Origin: Comamonadaceae bacterium
GTDB taxonomy: Bacteria; Pseudomonadota; Gammaproteobacteria; Burkholderiales; Burkholderiaceae_C
NCBI GenBank assembly: GCA_947476465.1
Contig: CANJQN010000028.1
Span: 1-53,861 of the forward strand
Length of the DNA: 53,861 nt
Direction of reading: 5' to 3'
Shown: piece after piece, positions 26,187 through 34,982 of the stretch
Layout of the letters: every line of letters begins with the position of its first letter
Numbering within the stretch: the first letter of the stretch is position 1
Program-made: the position numbers and the translations under genes
The notes under the pieces: model-generated
Told to the model about the DNA's origin: nothing
What the model saw: the letters and a program-made list of their open reading frames with translations, nothing else
Databases searched by the model: none

Positions 26187-27397
26187 GGTTGGTTGACGTG
26201 GCAACAGCCACCGGGATTTGTCAAGCGTTCGATAGTGGCACAGTCGTAGCCAACCTCGGCCAGCACCTGGCCACTGTGTTCGCCCAGGCGCGGCTGCATG
26301 CGTGTCATGCGCATCGGCGAGGCCGACAGGCTGACCGGCGCCGCGGCGAACCGCATCAGACCTTCGCTCGGATGCTCGGTCACGGTCCAGAAGTTCACGC
26401 TGTTCAGGTGCGGGTCGTCACGCAGGTCTTCCAGGCTGTTGACCACCGAGTACGGCAGGTCGGCGTTGTTGAGAAGGGCCAGCCACTGCGCATTGGTCTT
26501 GCGCGCGGCCTGGCGTTCGACCTCGTCCCACACCACGCGAAAGTGCTTCTGGCGCGCGGCGAAGGTGGCAAAGCGCGGGTCGTCCATGATCTCGGGCGCA
26601 CCTGCCAGCTGGAAGAACTCGCGCCAGTTGGCGTCGGAGTAGGGCAACAGAGCCAGGTAGCCGTCCATCGTCTTGTACGGGCGGCGCGAGGCGGTGCTCA
26701 CCGGCTGGTAGCCCATGGGGCCTTCGGGCGGCTCGAACACGTGGGCCCATTGATGTTCGGCCATGTTGAAGGCCACCAGGCCCTCGAACATGGCGACGTC
26801 GACCTGCTGGCCCTCGCCGGTGCGCTCGCGGTGCATCAGCGCCGCGGCGATGCCGTAGGCCGCGTGCAACGCACCCACCTTGTCGGCCAGGATGGTGGGC
26901 ATGAAGCGCGGCTGGCCGGCCACCACCGACTGCAGCTGCGCCAGGCCGGTCGCCGCCTGGCCGATGTCGTCGTAGGCCGGCCGGCCGCCGTAGGCGCCCT
27001 CGTCGGCATAGCCGGTGACGTGGCAGTACACCAGCCCGGGATTGTCCTTGGACATGCTGGCGTAGTCCAGCCCGAGCTTGTTGGCCGCCGGCGTGCGCAG
27101 CGAGTGCAGCAGCACGTCGCAGTCGCGCGCAAGGCGCGTGAGCACCTCACGGCCCTCGGGCGTCTTGAGGTCGACCACGATGCTGCGCTTGCTGCGGTTG
27201 CTCGATAAGAAGAACGCCCCCATCAGCGGCGAGCGGCGCGGACCGATCGAGCGGGTGAGGTCGCCCTCGGGCGGCTCGAGCTTGATCACGTCGGCGCCCA
27301 TGTCGCCCAGGTACTGGCCAGCCAGCGGCCCGAAGATCATCGAAGCGATCTCCAGCACACGCACGCCCGCAAGCGGGCCGCTCTTGGCTTCGGTCAT
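26183..27397 (-). CDS. CaiB/BaiF family CoA-transferase
   Basis: A 404-residue class III CoA-transferase. GPLAGVRVLEIASMIFGP opens the fold; Asp143 in RPAYDDIGQAATGL matches the catalytic aspartate that forms the acyl anhydride in formyl-CoA transferase. It moves CoA between carboxylic acids, for example from succinyl-CoA to the pathway acid. With a CoA ligase two genes upstream, the operon has two ways to activate acids, possibly acting on different intermediates. Coupled by overlap to the acyl-CoA dehydrogenase gene. Confidence 0.9.
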   Translation of the reverse strand: MTEAKSGPLAGVRVLEIASMIFGPLAGQYLGDMGADVIKLEPPEGDLTRSIGPRRSPLMGAFFLSSNRSKRSIVVDLKTPEGREVLTRLARDCDVLLHSLRTPAANKLGLDYASMSKDNPGLVYCHVTGYADEGAYGGRPAYDDIGQAATGLAQLQSVVAGQPRFMPTILADKVGALHAAYGIAAALMHRERTGEGQQVDVAMFEGLVAFNMAEHQWAHVFEPPEGPMGYQPVSTASRRPYKTMDGYLALLPYSDANWREFFQLAGAPEIMDDPRFATFAARQKHFRVVWDEVERQAARKTNAQWLALLNNADLPYSVVNSLEDLRDDPHLNSVNFWTVTEHPSEGLMRFAAAPVSLSASPMRMTRMQPRLGEHSGQVLAEVGYDCATIERLTNPGGCCHVNQP

Positions 27398-27405
27398 GGC
27401 CGTGG

Positions 27406-28299
27406 TCAGAGGATCGCCAGCGGCGTCAGTGGGCTGCCGGTGGCGCCCTCGATCGGCAAGGCCGCCGCCACGAACAGGAACTCGCGCCGGCCGGTGGCCA
27501 CCAGTGGCTCCAGCAGCAGGCCTTCGAGCAGCGGAATGCCAAAGTCACGGATCACGCACTGGTGCACCGGAAACACCGTGCCTTCGGCGAAAGGCAGCAC
27601 TTCCACGGCGTAGTTGTCGGCGCCGATGATGGCCACGTCTTGCTGGGCCAGCCACAGCCCGGCTTCGTGGTCAATGCCCGGCTCGGTGTTGAAGTCCACG
27701 AGCTTCTTGCCCTTTTGCTGGGCCAGCCAACCAGTGTGGATCAGGATGACGTCGCCGGCTTCGATGCGCAGGCCGTCCTGCTTGAGGCAGGCCTCGATGT
27801 CGGCGCGGGTCACCACCTCGGTGTTGGTGAGCGGGCGGCCGCGCAAGGCCACCACGTCGATCAGCAGGCCGCGCGTGACGGCCGGCGGCATCTTCTCGAC
27901 GCCCAGGCGGGTGGCGCCGTTGCTGCGCATGGTGGTCTCACGGTAGTTGTTGAACATGCGCTCGTCGCACCAGCCGTGGCACAGCGCATCGATGTGGGTG
28001 CCCAGGTGCAGCGGCAGGACCACCGTGTCCTCGGCGACGGACCAGCCGCCCGGGCGCCGTTGACCGGCGGCGTAGTCGCCACCATCGCGGCCCATGAAAT
28101 GCTGCAAGCCCGCGCGATGCGGCGGCACCGGCGTCTTGCTTGACAGGATCTGCGCCAAACGCACCACCTGGCCGGTGCGCACCAGGCCCGCCGCGCGTCG
28201 CACCTGGTCGGGCCCGACGTGGTTCAGGGCGCCGGCTTCGTCTTCGGGGCCCCAGCGGCCCCAGGCATTGGGGCGGGTGTTCGTGAATGTGTCGGTCAT
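27406..28299 (-). CDS. Cyclase family protein (metal-dependent hydrolase, kynurenine-formamidase-like fold)
   Basis: A 297-residue member of the cyclase superfamily. The metal-binding HLGTHIDALCH motif is at residues 98-108 (His98, His102, Asp104). A later segment (AGDVILIHTGW) is also conserved in the family. Relatives hydrolyse N-formylkynurenine, isatin or lactone-like bonds with Mn or Zn. Here a lactone produced by a Baeyer-Villiger-type oxygenase is one possible substrate; this is inference from context. Eight bases separate it from the CoA-transferase gene. Confidence 0.85.
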   Translation of the reverse strand: MTDTFTNTRPNAWGRWGPEDEAGALNHVGPDQVRRAAGLVRTGQVVRLAQILSSKTPVPPHRAGLQHFMGRDGGDYAAGQRRPGGWSVAEDTVVLPLHLGTHIDALCHGWCDERMFNNYRETTMRSNGATRLGVEKMPPAVTRGLLIDVVALRGRPLTNTEVVTRADIEACLKQDGLRIEAGDVILIHTGWLAQQKGKKLVDFNTEPGIDHEAGLWLAQQDVAIIGADNYAVEVLPFAEGTVFPVHQCVIRDFGIPLLEGLLLEPLVATGRREFLFVAAALPIEGATGSPLTPLAIL

Positions 28300-28312
28300 C
28301 TCAGGTCTCTTT

Positions 28313-29929
28313 TCAGTTGCGCTGCGCTGACGGCAGCAAAGTGTGCAGATTCATCTTCTGCAGCTTGCCGGTGGTGGTGAGCGGCAAGGCGTTCACGGTG
28401 GTGAAGTGATAGATCTGCGGCACCTTGTAGGCCGCCAGCTCACGCTTGCAATGGGCCTTGAGTTCGTCGGCGGTCGGCGGGACGCCCGGCTCGGCGATGA
28501 TGATGGCGGCCAGCGCTTCATCGAGCGTGGGGTGGGGCACGCCGATCACGTAGGCGCTGCGAACGCCGGGATGGCGCATCAGGCTTTCCTCGACCTCGGC
28601 CGGGGCGATGTTGATGCCGCCGCTCTTGACCATTTCCTTGAGCCGCCCGCGATAGTACAGCCGCCCCTGCTCGTCCATCGTGCCCAGGTCGCCGGTAAGG
28701 AACCAGCCGTCGGCATCGTAGGACTCAGCGGTTTTTTCCGGCTCTTTGTAGTAGGCCTTGAACAGCGGTCCCTTGGTGCGGATCTCGCCGACCTCGCCCA
28801 GGGGCAGCGACGCGCCGGTCTCGATATGACAGATACGGGCGGTAACGCCCGGCAGCGGCTGGCCGACCGATTGCAGGCGAATCTCCAGCGGCTCGGCGGC
28901 GTCGGTGACGGCGCAATTGCCGTAGGTCTCGCTCAGGCCATAGACGTTGCAGATCTCGCGCAGGCCCAGGTCCACCGCCATTTGCATCTGCTCGGGCGTA
29001 CCGATGGCGGCGCCGCTGCGCAGGCTGGACAAGTCGCGGCCAGGCCGATCAGGATGCTCGTAAAGCGCCTGCACGATGTTGGGCGTGGCGTAGGCGATGG
29101 TGCAGCGCTCGCGCTCGATCAGTGCCAGCGCCTCGGTGGCGTCGAAGCTCTCCTGCAGCACCACGCAGCCGCCGTGGGTGTACAGATTAGGGAAGGCGTT
29201 GACACAGCCGAAGCTCCAGAACATCGAGACAGCCAGCCACAGCCGGTCGCCCTGCGTGACGTGCTGGCGTTCGCCGATGTGGAAGGCGTTGTGGATCCAG
29301 TTGCGATGTTGCAGCAGGATGCCCTTGGGGGCGGCGGTCGAGCCGGAGGTGTAGAGCAGCATGCCCACGTCGTCGGGTCCGACAGCGGCGCCCGCGGCGT
29401 CCACCTGCGACTGCGGCACCACGCTGCCGCCTTCCACCATCTGGGCCCAGCTGCGCTCGCCGGCGGCGGCATCCGGCCGGGGCGGCTGGGCCGCATCGGC
29501 GGCCACCCAGACGATGCCCTGCAAGTCGGGCAGGCGCTGCGCTCGCGGCTGCATGGCGCCGAGCATGGCGTGGAAGTCGGCACGCAGGAAGCGGTCGACG
29601 CCAATAATCCAGCGCACCTGGGCATGTCCCAGGGTGTACTCCATCTCGCGCGCCGTGGCCCAGGTGTTCAGGCCGACGGAGATGGCCCCCAGCTGCTGAA
29701 GCGCCAGGAACGACAACACCCACTCGGCGCGGTTGCCCATGAGGACGGCGACCGCATCGCCGCGCCGCACGCCCAGCGCCGCCAGGCCGCGCGCCGTGCG
29801 CTGCACTTCGTGGCCAAGCTGCGCATAGGTCATCCGCACAGCTCCCGCCACCAGGGCTTCGCGCTCGGCGTAGCGGACGGTCTGCTCCTGGATCAACTGG
29901 GGAATGGTCTCACTGCGGGGCAGCTGCAT
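28313..29929 (-). CDS. AMP-dependent acyl-CoA synthetase/ligase
   Basis: A 538-residue ANL-family ligase. LLYTSGSTAAPKGILLQH is the phosphate-binding loop, VYGLSETYGNC the A5 motif, GWFLTGDLGTMDEQGRLYYRGR the hinge region, and PLTTTGKLQKM carries the catalytic lysine. It activates a carboxylic acid to its CoA thioester through an acyl-adenylate. Substrate is unknown; the active-site stretch SMFWSFGCVNAF is aromatic-rich. The ATG at 29929 has GAGG eight bases upstream; the frame extends further but without homologous sequence. Confidence 0.9.
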   Translation of the reverse strand: MQLPRSETIPQLIQEQTVRYAEREALVAGAVRMTYAQLGHEVQRTARGLAALGVRRGDAVAVLMGNRAEWVLSFLALQQLGAISVGLNTWATAREMEYTLGHAQVRWIIGVDRFLRADFHAMLGAMQPRAQRLPDLQGIVWVAADAAQPPRPDAAAGERSWAQMVEGGSVVPQSQVDAAGAAVGPDDVGMLLYTSGSTAAPKGILLQHRNWIHNAFHIGERQHVTQGDRLWLAVSMFWSFGCVNAFPNLYTHGGCVVLQESFDATEALALIERERCTIAYATPNIVQALYEHPDRPGRDLSSLRSGAAIGTPEQMQMAVDLGLREICNVYGLSETYGNCAVTDAAEPLEIRLQSVGQPLPGVTARICHIETGASLPLGEVGEIRTKGPLFKAYYKEPEKTAESYDADGWFLTGDLGTMDEQGRLYYRGRLKEMVKSGGINIAPAEVEESLMRHPGVRSAYVIGVPHPTLDEALAAIIIAEPGVPPTADELKAHCKRELAAYKVPQIYHFTTVNALPLTTTGKLQKMNLHTLLPSAQRN

Positions 29930-29979
29930 GCTGATGCCTCTTTTTTGTCTTGGATTCAAATGGGTCCCGGCGGCGGGCC

Positions 29980-30534
29980 TTAGCCCAGGCCGACCCAGAC
30001 CGCATCGATGTCCTGGGTGGCGGTGGGCGATCGCATGGGAAGCGCGGTGCAATAGCGCCCACCGCTGAAGATCAACGGATCGCCGTCCGAGTAGCGCATG
30101 CGCAGCACCCGGCCGACGAACAGGATGTGGTCGCCGCCCTCGATCGTGCGCTCGGTAGCGCATTCGAAGCTGGCCAGCGCCCCGGGCAGCAAGGGCGATC
30201 CGCCGAGCCCGTCTTCCACATCCAGGCCGCCGAACTTGTCGGCCGCGGGCGTGGCGAAGCGGTGAGACATCTCGGGCTGGTTGGCCGCCAGCACGTTGAT
30301 CGCAAAGTGCCCCGAAGCCAGGAAGGCCGGCAGCGATGCCGCCTTGCGCACGATGCTCCAGAGCACCAGGGGCGGATCCAGCGACAGGGCCGAAAACGAG
30401 TTGGCCGTCAGGCCCTCGCGCTTGCCGTGCGCGCCGGTGGTGATCACCGTCACGCCCGTGGGAAAGCGCCCCAGGGCGTTGCGCAGCTGGCGGCTGTCGT
30501 GCGTGCCGTCAAGCAGGACTTCGGTGGTGGCCAT
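29980..30534 (-). CDS. Flavin reductase family protein (split-barrel FMN reductase)
   Basis: A 184-residue protein of the flavin reductase-like fold: LRNALGRFPTGVTVITTGAHGKREGLTANSFSALSLDPPLVLWS is the conserved flavin-binding opening. Such enzymes use NAD(P)H to supply reduced FMN or FAD to an oxygenase encoded nearby. The adjacent luciferase-like monooxygenase gene, 22 bases upstream in the operon, is the obvious partner, making a two-component oxygenase. Confidence 0.9.
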   Translation of the reverse strand: MATTEVLLDGTHDSRQLRNALGRFPTGVTVITTGAHGKREGLTANSFSALSLDPPLVLWSIVRKAASLPAFLASGHFAINVLAANQPEMSHRFATPAADKFGGLDVEDGLGGSPLLPGALASFECATERTIEGGDHILFVGRVLRMRYSDGDPLIFSGGRYCTALPMRSPTATQDIDAVWVGLG

Positions 30535-30556
30535 GCAGGCGTGTCTTTGTGCGGTG

Positions 30557-31633
30557 TTACCAGGTGATCCTGGGCGCGACCTTCTCGGCCAGCAGCGTCA
30601 TGGACTTGCGCGCGAGAACCGGGTCTTTCCAGTCCATGCCCGCATACAGCAGGGTGCCGAAGGTGCCGGTGACCTCGCGCAGGGCGTTGAGCTGATCGGC
30701 CACGCTGGAGGGCGTGCCGTAAATCACCAGCTCTTTCTTCACATCCTCCAGTGTCACGGCGTCGTCGGGCATGTTGGGATCGTTCTTGAACACAGCCAGC
30801 CCGCCGCGGCGCTTGATCTTCTTGAACAGCGAGTTGTAGTAGTAGTGGTAGGGGCCGTCGGATCCCATGGCATAGGCCTTGGCGGTGGCTTCGTCGTCGG
30901 CGACGAAGACCGAGCGCGCCACGCGCCAGGTCGCGGTATCGGGCGTGCGGCCGACGCGCTCGCAACCTTCGACGAATTTCGTCCAGTGCGAGCGCACCCA
31001 CTTGGGCAGCAGGAAGTTGGCCGAGATGGCGTCCCAGCCGCGGGCGGCGGCCTCGGTGATGCCTTGCGAGAACGGCGCGACCGCAGTCACCACGATCGGC
31101 GGGTGCGGCAGCTGCAGCGGCTTGGGGATGCGGCCCATGCCGGTCTCGGGAATGAAGGTGCGCTGGGTGGAGATGTTCCAGAACTGGCCCTGGATGTTGT
31201 AGGGCGGCTCGGTGGCCCAGATCTGAAGCACCTGGTTGATGGCCTCCAGGAACATCGCCGGGCGGTTCATGTCCATGTTGCCTAAGGCTTCGGCATCCGA
31301 GGGCAGCGCACCGGGGCTGATGCCCAGGTTGAAACGCCCGCCCAGCATGTGGTCGAGCATGGCGATCTCGCTGGCCAGCGCCGCCGGATGGTGGTTGGGC
31401 ATGTTGATCGTGCCGGTGCCTAGGCGAATGTTCTTGGTCGCGGAGATCAGCGAGGCCATGAAGATGGCCGACGAGGTGATGTTTTCCTCGGGGTCGGTGG
31501 AATGCTCGCCGCAATAGCCTTCGACATAGCCCAACTCGTCGGCCAGGATGAAGGCGTCGCGGTCTTCGCGCAGCGACTGTTGCCAGTCCTTGCCGATCGG
31601 GTGCATTGGCATCGTGAAGAAGCCGAGCTTCAT
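30557..31633 (-). CDS. LLM-class flavin-dependent monooxygenase
   Basis: A 358-residue TIM-barrel luciferase-like monooxygenase. The N-terminus KLGFFTMPMHP, the EHSTDPEENITSS segment and IRLGTGTINMPNHHPAALASEIAMLDHMLGGRFNLGISPG are typical of bacterial-luciferase relatives such as limonene monooxygenase and type II Baeyer-Villiger enzymes. With reduced flavin from the neighbouring reductase it would insert oxygen into a ketone, terpene or similar molecule. First structural gene after the IclR gene; AAAGGA precedes the ATG. Confidence 0.88.
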   Translation of the reverse strand: MKLGFFTMPMHPIGKDWQQSLREDRDAFILADELGYVEGYCGEHSTDPEENITSSAIFMASLISATKNIRLGTGTINMPNHHPAALASEIAMLDHMLGGRFNLGISPGALPSDAEALGNMDMNRPAMFLEAINQVLQIWATEPPYNIQGQFWNISTQRTFIPETGMGRIPKPLQLPHPPIVVTAVAPFSQGITEAAARGWDAISANFLLPKWVRSHWTKFVEGCERVGRTPDTATWRVARSVFVADDEATAKAYAMGSDGPYHYYYNSLFKKIKRRGGLAVFKNDPNMPDDAVTLEDVKKELVIYGTPSSVADQLNALREVTGTFGTLLYAGMDWKDPVLARKSMTLLAEKVAPRITW

Positions 31634-31665
31634 GGTTTGTCCTTTGTGGTCACTTGTTCAGAGGT

Positions 31666-32460
31666 TCAAATCGCGAATGCGGATTCTGTCGGGGACGCTC
31701 TCGGCGAGGCTCCGGGAGATTCGGCCAGCGCCAGGCTGCGTTCGATCCGCAGGGCGCAGGCGCGCGCCGCCGTCAACACCTTGTCTTCGTCGGGCCGATG
31801 GTCAGCGCTGGCGATCATGCTGACATGCACCGCGCCGGCCAGCTCGTCGCCCGAGCGGATCGGCACCGCATACCCGACGATGCCGGCCACCGTCTCCTCC
31901 CGACTGATGGCCCAGCCCGCTTTGCGGATGAGATCGTACTCGGTCGCCAGGGCGCCGGCGTTGGCCAGGGTGTGCTCGGTGAACCGGCGCAGCGGGCTTT
32001 GCATCGCCTGGGACGCGAGCTCCGGCGCATGGGCGGCGAACAGCTTGCCCGTGGCCGTGCTGTGCAGGTACAGGGGAACACCCAACTGCACCTTGAGCGA
32101 GACCCGCAAGCCGCTGAGGCAGCGGTCGGCGTAGAACACCCGGCGGCCCCTGCGCAGGCCCAGGTAGGCGTCGTGCCCGATCTCGTGGGCCAGGACTTCC
32201 AGATGGGGCCGGGCATGATGGCGAACGTCGAGCGCCTCGACCGTCACGCGGGCCAGATCACGCATGCGGGGGCCGACGCCATAGCGCAAATCCCCATTCA
32301 CAGCCAGCACACCGGCCGCCACCATGGTCTTGAGCATGTTGTGCAGACTGCTGGCCGGCAGCGACAAAGCGTCCCGGATCTCGCTCAGGCGCTGGCCCTC
32401 CTCCTGGCCGACCAGCAGGTCAAGGATGTGGAAGCTGCGCAAAAAACGTTCTGGGTTCAT
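31666..32460 (-). CDS. IclR family transcriptional regulator (left arm)
   Basis: A 264-residue regulator. The winged HTH covers about residues 1-62 (RLSEIRDALSLPASSLHNMLKTM as the recognition region); the effector-binding domain follows, with LHSTATGKLFAAH and GIVGYAVPIRSG. It is divergent from and paralogous to the regulator at 32760: their N-termini align without gaps (MNPERFLRSFHILDLL versus MNPDRYLRTFDILTLL). It starts the minus-strand operon, 32 bases before the monooxygenase gene. A TTTCG-N6-CGAAT site lies 28-44 bases upstream of its start codon, so it probably controls itself and the operon. Confidence 0.92.
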   Translation of the reverse strand: MNPERFLRSFHILDLLVGQEEGQRLSEIRDALSLPASSLHNMLKTMVAAGVLAVNGDLRYGVGPRMRDLARVTVEALDVRHHARPHLEVLAHEIGHDAYLGLRRGRRVFYADRCLSGLRVSLKVQLGVPLYLHSTATGKLFAAHAPELASQAMQSPLRRFTEHTLANAGALATEYDLIRKAGWAISREETVAGIVGYAVPIRSGDELAGAVHVSMIASADHRPDEDKVLTAARACALRIERSLALAESPGASPRASPTESAFAI

Positions 32461-32487
32461 ACAGGCGGTGAGCCGGGGCTGTCTTTA

Positions 32488-32504
32488 TTTCGGATTTACG
32501 AATC
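32488..32504 (+). promoter_or_regulatory. Candidate IclR operator, site A
   Basis: TTTCGGATTTACGAATC, with TTCG/CGAA dyad symmetry. It lies 28-44 bases upstream of the left IclR gene. Nearly the same 17-mer recurs at 33784, 34904 (opposite strand) and 43318. Confidence 0.5.
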
Positions 32505-32618
32505 TGAATTCTTGAATACCGAAAATCTAACAGGCCCAGCCCCGGCTGGCAAGTCGCACTGCGACCCGGGCTTGTGCGGGTTGACGGCAGGACGGCACCG
32601 GATGTATGTTCAGATTCG
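32499..32618. promoter_or_regulatory. Divergent iclR promoter region with a 10-nt inverted repeat
   Basis: CGAATCTGAA (32499-32508) is repeated exactly as its reverse complement at 32609-32618. The 299-base divergent intergenic region is A/T-richer near both ends than the surrounding genes, as expected for two promoters. Confidence 0.4.
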
Positions 32619-32627
32619 AGGATTTTC

Positions 32628-32644
32628 CTTCCAATTTGCGAATT
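32628..32644 (+). promoter_or_regulatory. Candidate IclR operator, site B (degenerate)
   Basis: CTTCCAATTTGCGAATT differs from the TTTCG-N6-CGAATM consensus at two fixed positions plus the terminal base. It lies 116-132 bases upstream of the right IclR gene. Confidence 0.3.
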
Positions 32645-32759
32645 CTAGGAGAGCCGCTTGACCCTGCACCAACCCCTGGCATGCGCGCGCCTTTGCCGAG
32701 GAATCGCATACCGGGTCGGCCGGCCAGCAACCGAGTGAGGCAACTCTAAAATCAAGCAC

Positions 32760-33551
32760 ATGAATCCGGACCGTTACCTTCGCACGTTCGACATCCTCAC
32801 TCTGCTGGTCAATCACAAGGAAGGTCTGCGCCTGACCGAGATCAAGGACGTCCTGGGCTTGCCCGTGAGCAGCGTCCACAACGTCCTTCAGACCATGGTC
32901 AGCGCCGACGTGGTGGTGGTCGACGACGACCTGCGCTATTCGGTGGGTCCGCGCACCGTGGCGCTGGCGCTGCGCACGGTGCAGTCTCTGGACGTGCGCA
33001 GCCTGGCCCGCCGGCCGCTGCAGGATCTTGCGCGCGAGATCGGCGACGACGTGTACCTGGGCCTTCGCCTTGGCAAGCGCGTGATCTACGCCGACCGCAT
33101 CCTCGGCACGCAGCGCATCTCGCTGGACATCCGGCTCGGCGAGGCGCTGCACCTGCACAGCACGGCCACAGGCAAGCTGTTCGCCGCCTACGACGACAAG
33201 CTGGCCGCACACGCCCTGGCGGACAGGCTGCCCAAGTTCACCCCGCACACCATCACCGACCCGCGCGAGCTCGAGCGCGCATACGCGCGCATCCGCGAGA
33301 TCGGCTATTCGCGCAGCGAGGAAGAATCCTTCTCCGGGGTGGTCGGCTATGCGGTGCCGATCCGCGACGCGGCGGGCGCACTGGCCGCGGCGGTGCACGT
33401 CTCGGTACTCGCCACCCGTGCGACCAAGGCGCATGAGAAAAAGCTGCTGGCGGCCGCCAGCGCCTGCGCCGAGCAGGTCGAGCGGCTGCTGGGAAATTTC
33501 CGCGACAAGACCACCAAGCCGGAAAAGCCTTCCCCTCGCCGCGGCGCCTGA
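32760..33551 (+). CDS. IclR family transcriptional regulator (right arm)
   Basis: A 263-residue regulator with the N-terminal winged HTH (RLTEIKDVLGLPVSSVHNVLQTM) and C-terminal IclR ligand domain (LHSTATGKLFAAYDD, GVVGYAVPIRDA). It is colinear and about half identical by eye with the divergent IclR protein, indicating a duplication. Its gene points toward the Bug and thiolase operons and is the likely regulator of that side, though either paralogue could bind the shared 17-nt sites. Confidence 0.92.
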   Translation: MNPDRYLRTFDILTLLVNHKEGLRLTEIKDVLGLPVSSVHNVLQTMVSADVVVVDDDLRYSVGPRTVALALRTVQSLDVRSLARRPLQDLAREIGDDVYLGLRLGKRVIYADRILGTQRISLDIRLGEALHLHSTATGKLFAAYDDKLAAHALADRLPKFTPHTITDPRELERAYARIREIGYSRSEEESFSGVVGYAVPIRDAAGALAAAVHVSVLATRATKAHEKKLLAAASACAEQVERLLGNFRDKTTKPEKPSPRRGA

Positions 33552-33754
33552 ACACCACGCCGTGCCGCCCCCACCGTCACGGGGAATCGGCAAGATACCC
33601 AGCGCGCCATGATCATCATCGATGCGCCAGGGGGGGTCCCGCTCTCGTGATTCGCATCGGCGCACAACACACTTGGCTCAATGGCCGAACGGGGCATTGC
33701 CATGCCGGCACGTCGCCCAATGCCTTGCCCGGTGACGCAAGCCGTCATCCCTGC

Positions 33755-33800
33755 TATAGTTGTTTTCACAAACACGTAGTTTGTTTCGCATTTTCGAATA
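33755..33800 (+). promoter_or_regulatory. Promoter-like -10 and IclR operator site C upstream of the Bug gene
   Basis: TATAGT at 33755-33760 resembles a -10 box. An inverted repeat ACAAAC-ACGTA-GTTTGT (33768-33784) follows, then TTTCGCATTTTCGAATA (33784-33800), which matches the consensus. An operator downstream of the -10 suggests repression. The ATG at 33817 and its GGAG site follow. Confidence 0.45.
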
Positions 33801-33816
33801 CTTTCGGAGACAACCC

Positions 33817-34812
33817 ATGCCCCATTCGCACTCGCCCTCCCGCCGCGCGCTCGGCCGCAGCATGGCAGCCCTCGCAGGCCTCTCGCTCGGGCTGCCGCTG
33901 GCCTCCGTCGCTCAGGGCGTCTACCCGGACAAACCCGTCAGGATGGTGGTGGGCTTTGCGCCCGGCGGCTCCGACATCTCGGCCCGCATCGTCGCGCAAA
34001 AGCTCTCGCTACTGTGGGGCCAGTCGGTCATCGTGGACAACAAGCCCGGCGCGGGCGGCAACATCGGCGCGGACATCGTCTCCAAGTCTGCGCCTGACGG
34101 CTATACCATTTTGCTGACCGTCAACTCCTACACCATCAATACCACTGCCTACAAGGGCCTGAGCTGGGATCTGCTGCGTGACTTCGTGGCGCTTGGCCGC
34201 TACGGCTACTCACCCATGGTGGTGGTGGTCAACGACAAGCTGCCGGTGCGCACGATGGCCGAACTGGTGGCCTACGCCAAGGCCAACCCCGGCAAGCTCA
34301 ACTACGGCTCAGCCGGGCTCGCCACGGCACCGCACCTGGCGGCCGAAAGCTTCTCCCAAGCCACCGGCCTGACCATGACGCACATTCCGTACAAGGGCTC
34401 GGGCCCCTCCGTTCAGGCCCTGTTGGCCAATGAGGTGCAGCTTTCGTTCGGCGCACAGTCGGCCTTCGATGCATTCATCAAGGCTGGCCGCCTGCGTCCG
34501 CTGGCGGTCACCACCGCGACCCGTCAGGCCGCCCTGCCCGATCTGCCGACCGTCAAGGAAGCCACTGGCGTCGACTTCGACTCGGAGATTTGGTATGGCC
34601 TGTCGGCGCCGATCAAGACGCCACAGGCGCTGGTCAACAAGATCGGCGAAGACCTGCGCAAGGTCATGGCCGATCCGGACACGCAGTCGCGCCTGCGCGA
34701 GGCCGGCGTGCAGCCGTCTTATATGTCGCCCAGTGAAATGGGCCAGCTGATGCAAAAGAACGTCGCCACCTGGCGCGAGGTGATCACCCGCATCAAGCTC
34801 AGTCTCGATTGA
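33817..34812 (+). CDS. Bug-family (tripartite tricarboxylate transporter) solute-binding protein
   Basis: A 331-residue periplasmic receptor. The N-terminus SPSRRALGRSMAALAGLSLGLPLASVAQG is a signal peptide with a twin-arginine flavour. The mature part has YPDKPVRMVVGFAPGGSDISARIV and VDNKPGAGGNIGADIVSKSAPDGYT, both family signatures. Bug proteins capture carboxylates or aromatic acids. No TctA or TctB membrane gene is nearby, so it must pair with membrane proteins encoded elsewhere or act as a sensor. Position next to the IclR gene suggests it binds the pathway inducer. Confidence 0.9.
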   Translation: MPHSHSPSRRALGRSMAALAGLSLGLPLASVAQGVYPDKPVRMVVGFAPGGSDISARIVAQKLSLLWGQSVIVDNKPGAGGNIGADIVSKSAPDGYTILLTVNSYTINTTAYKGLSWDLLRDFVALGRYGYSPMVVVVNDKLPVRTMAELVAYAKANPGKLNYGSAGLATAPHLAAESFSQATGLTMTHIPYKGSGPSVQALLANEVQLSFGAQSAFDAFIKAGRLRPLAVTTATRQAALPDLPTVKEATGVDFDSEIWYGLSAPIKTPQALVNKIGEDLRKVMADPDTQSRLREAGVQPSYMSPSEMGQLMQKNVATWREVITRIKLSLD

Positions 34813-34878
34813 GTTGCAGCTGGGTTTGAACCATGCTGGCAACGGGGTAAACCCCTTGGACGCATGGATCGGGTCTGA

Positions 34879-34920
34879 TATAGTTTTCTTGGTTCGGGAT
34901 TTAGATTCGATTTTTCGAAA
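34879..34920. promoter_or_regulatory. Promoter-like -10 and IclR operator site D upstream of the thiolase operon
   Basis: TATAGT (34879-34884), then at 34904-34920 a 17-mer whose minus strand reads TTTCGAAAAATCGAATC. The arrangement matches that before the Bug gene at 33817. The thiolase-like gene starts at 34983. Confidence 0.5.
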
Positions 34921-34982
34921 TACAACGAACACAAACATCCGCGCCGCGCGAACACCGCCGGCGCTTCACATGGAAGGTCGAC

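Noticed and set aside
31660..31685. A further IclR operator before the LLM monooxygenase gene (TTCAAATCGCGAATG)
   Set aside because: Spacing between half sites does not fit the 17-nt motif and the sequence is inside the IclR coding end.
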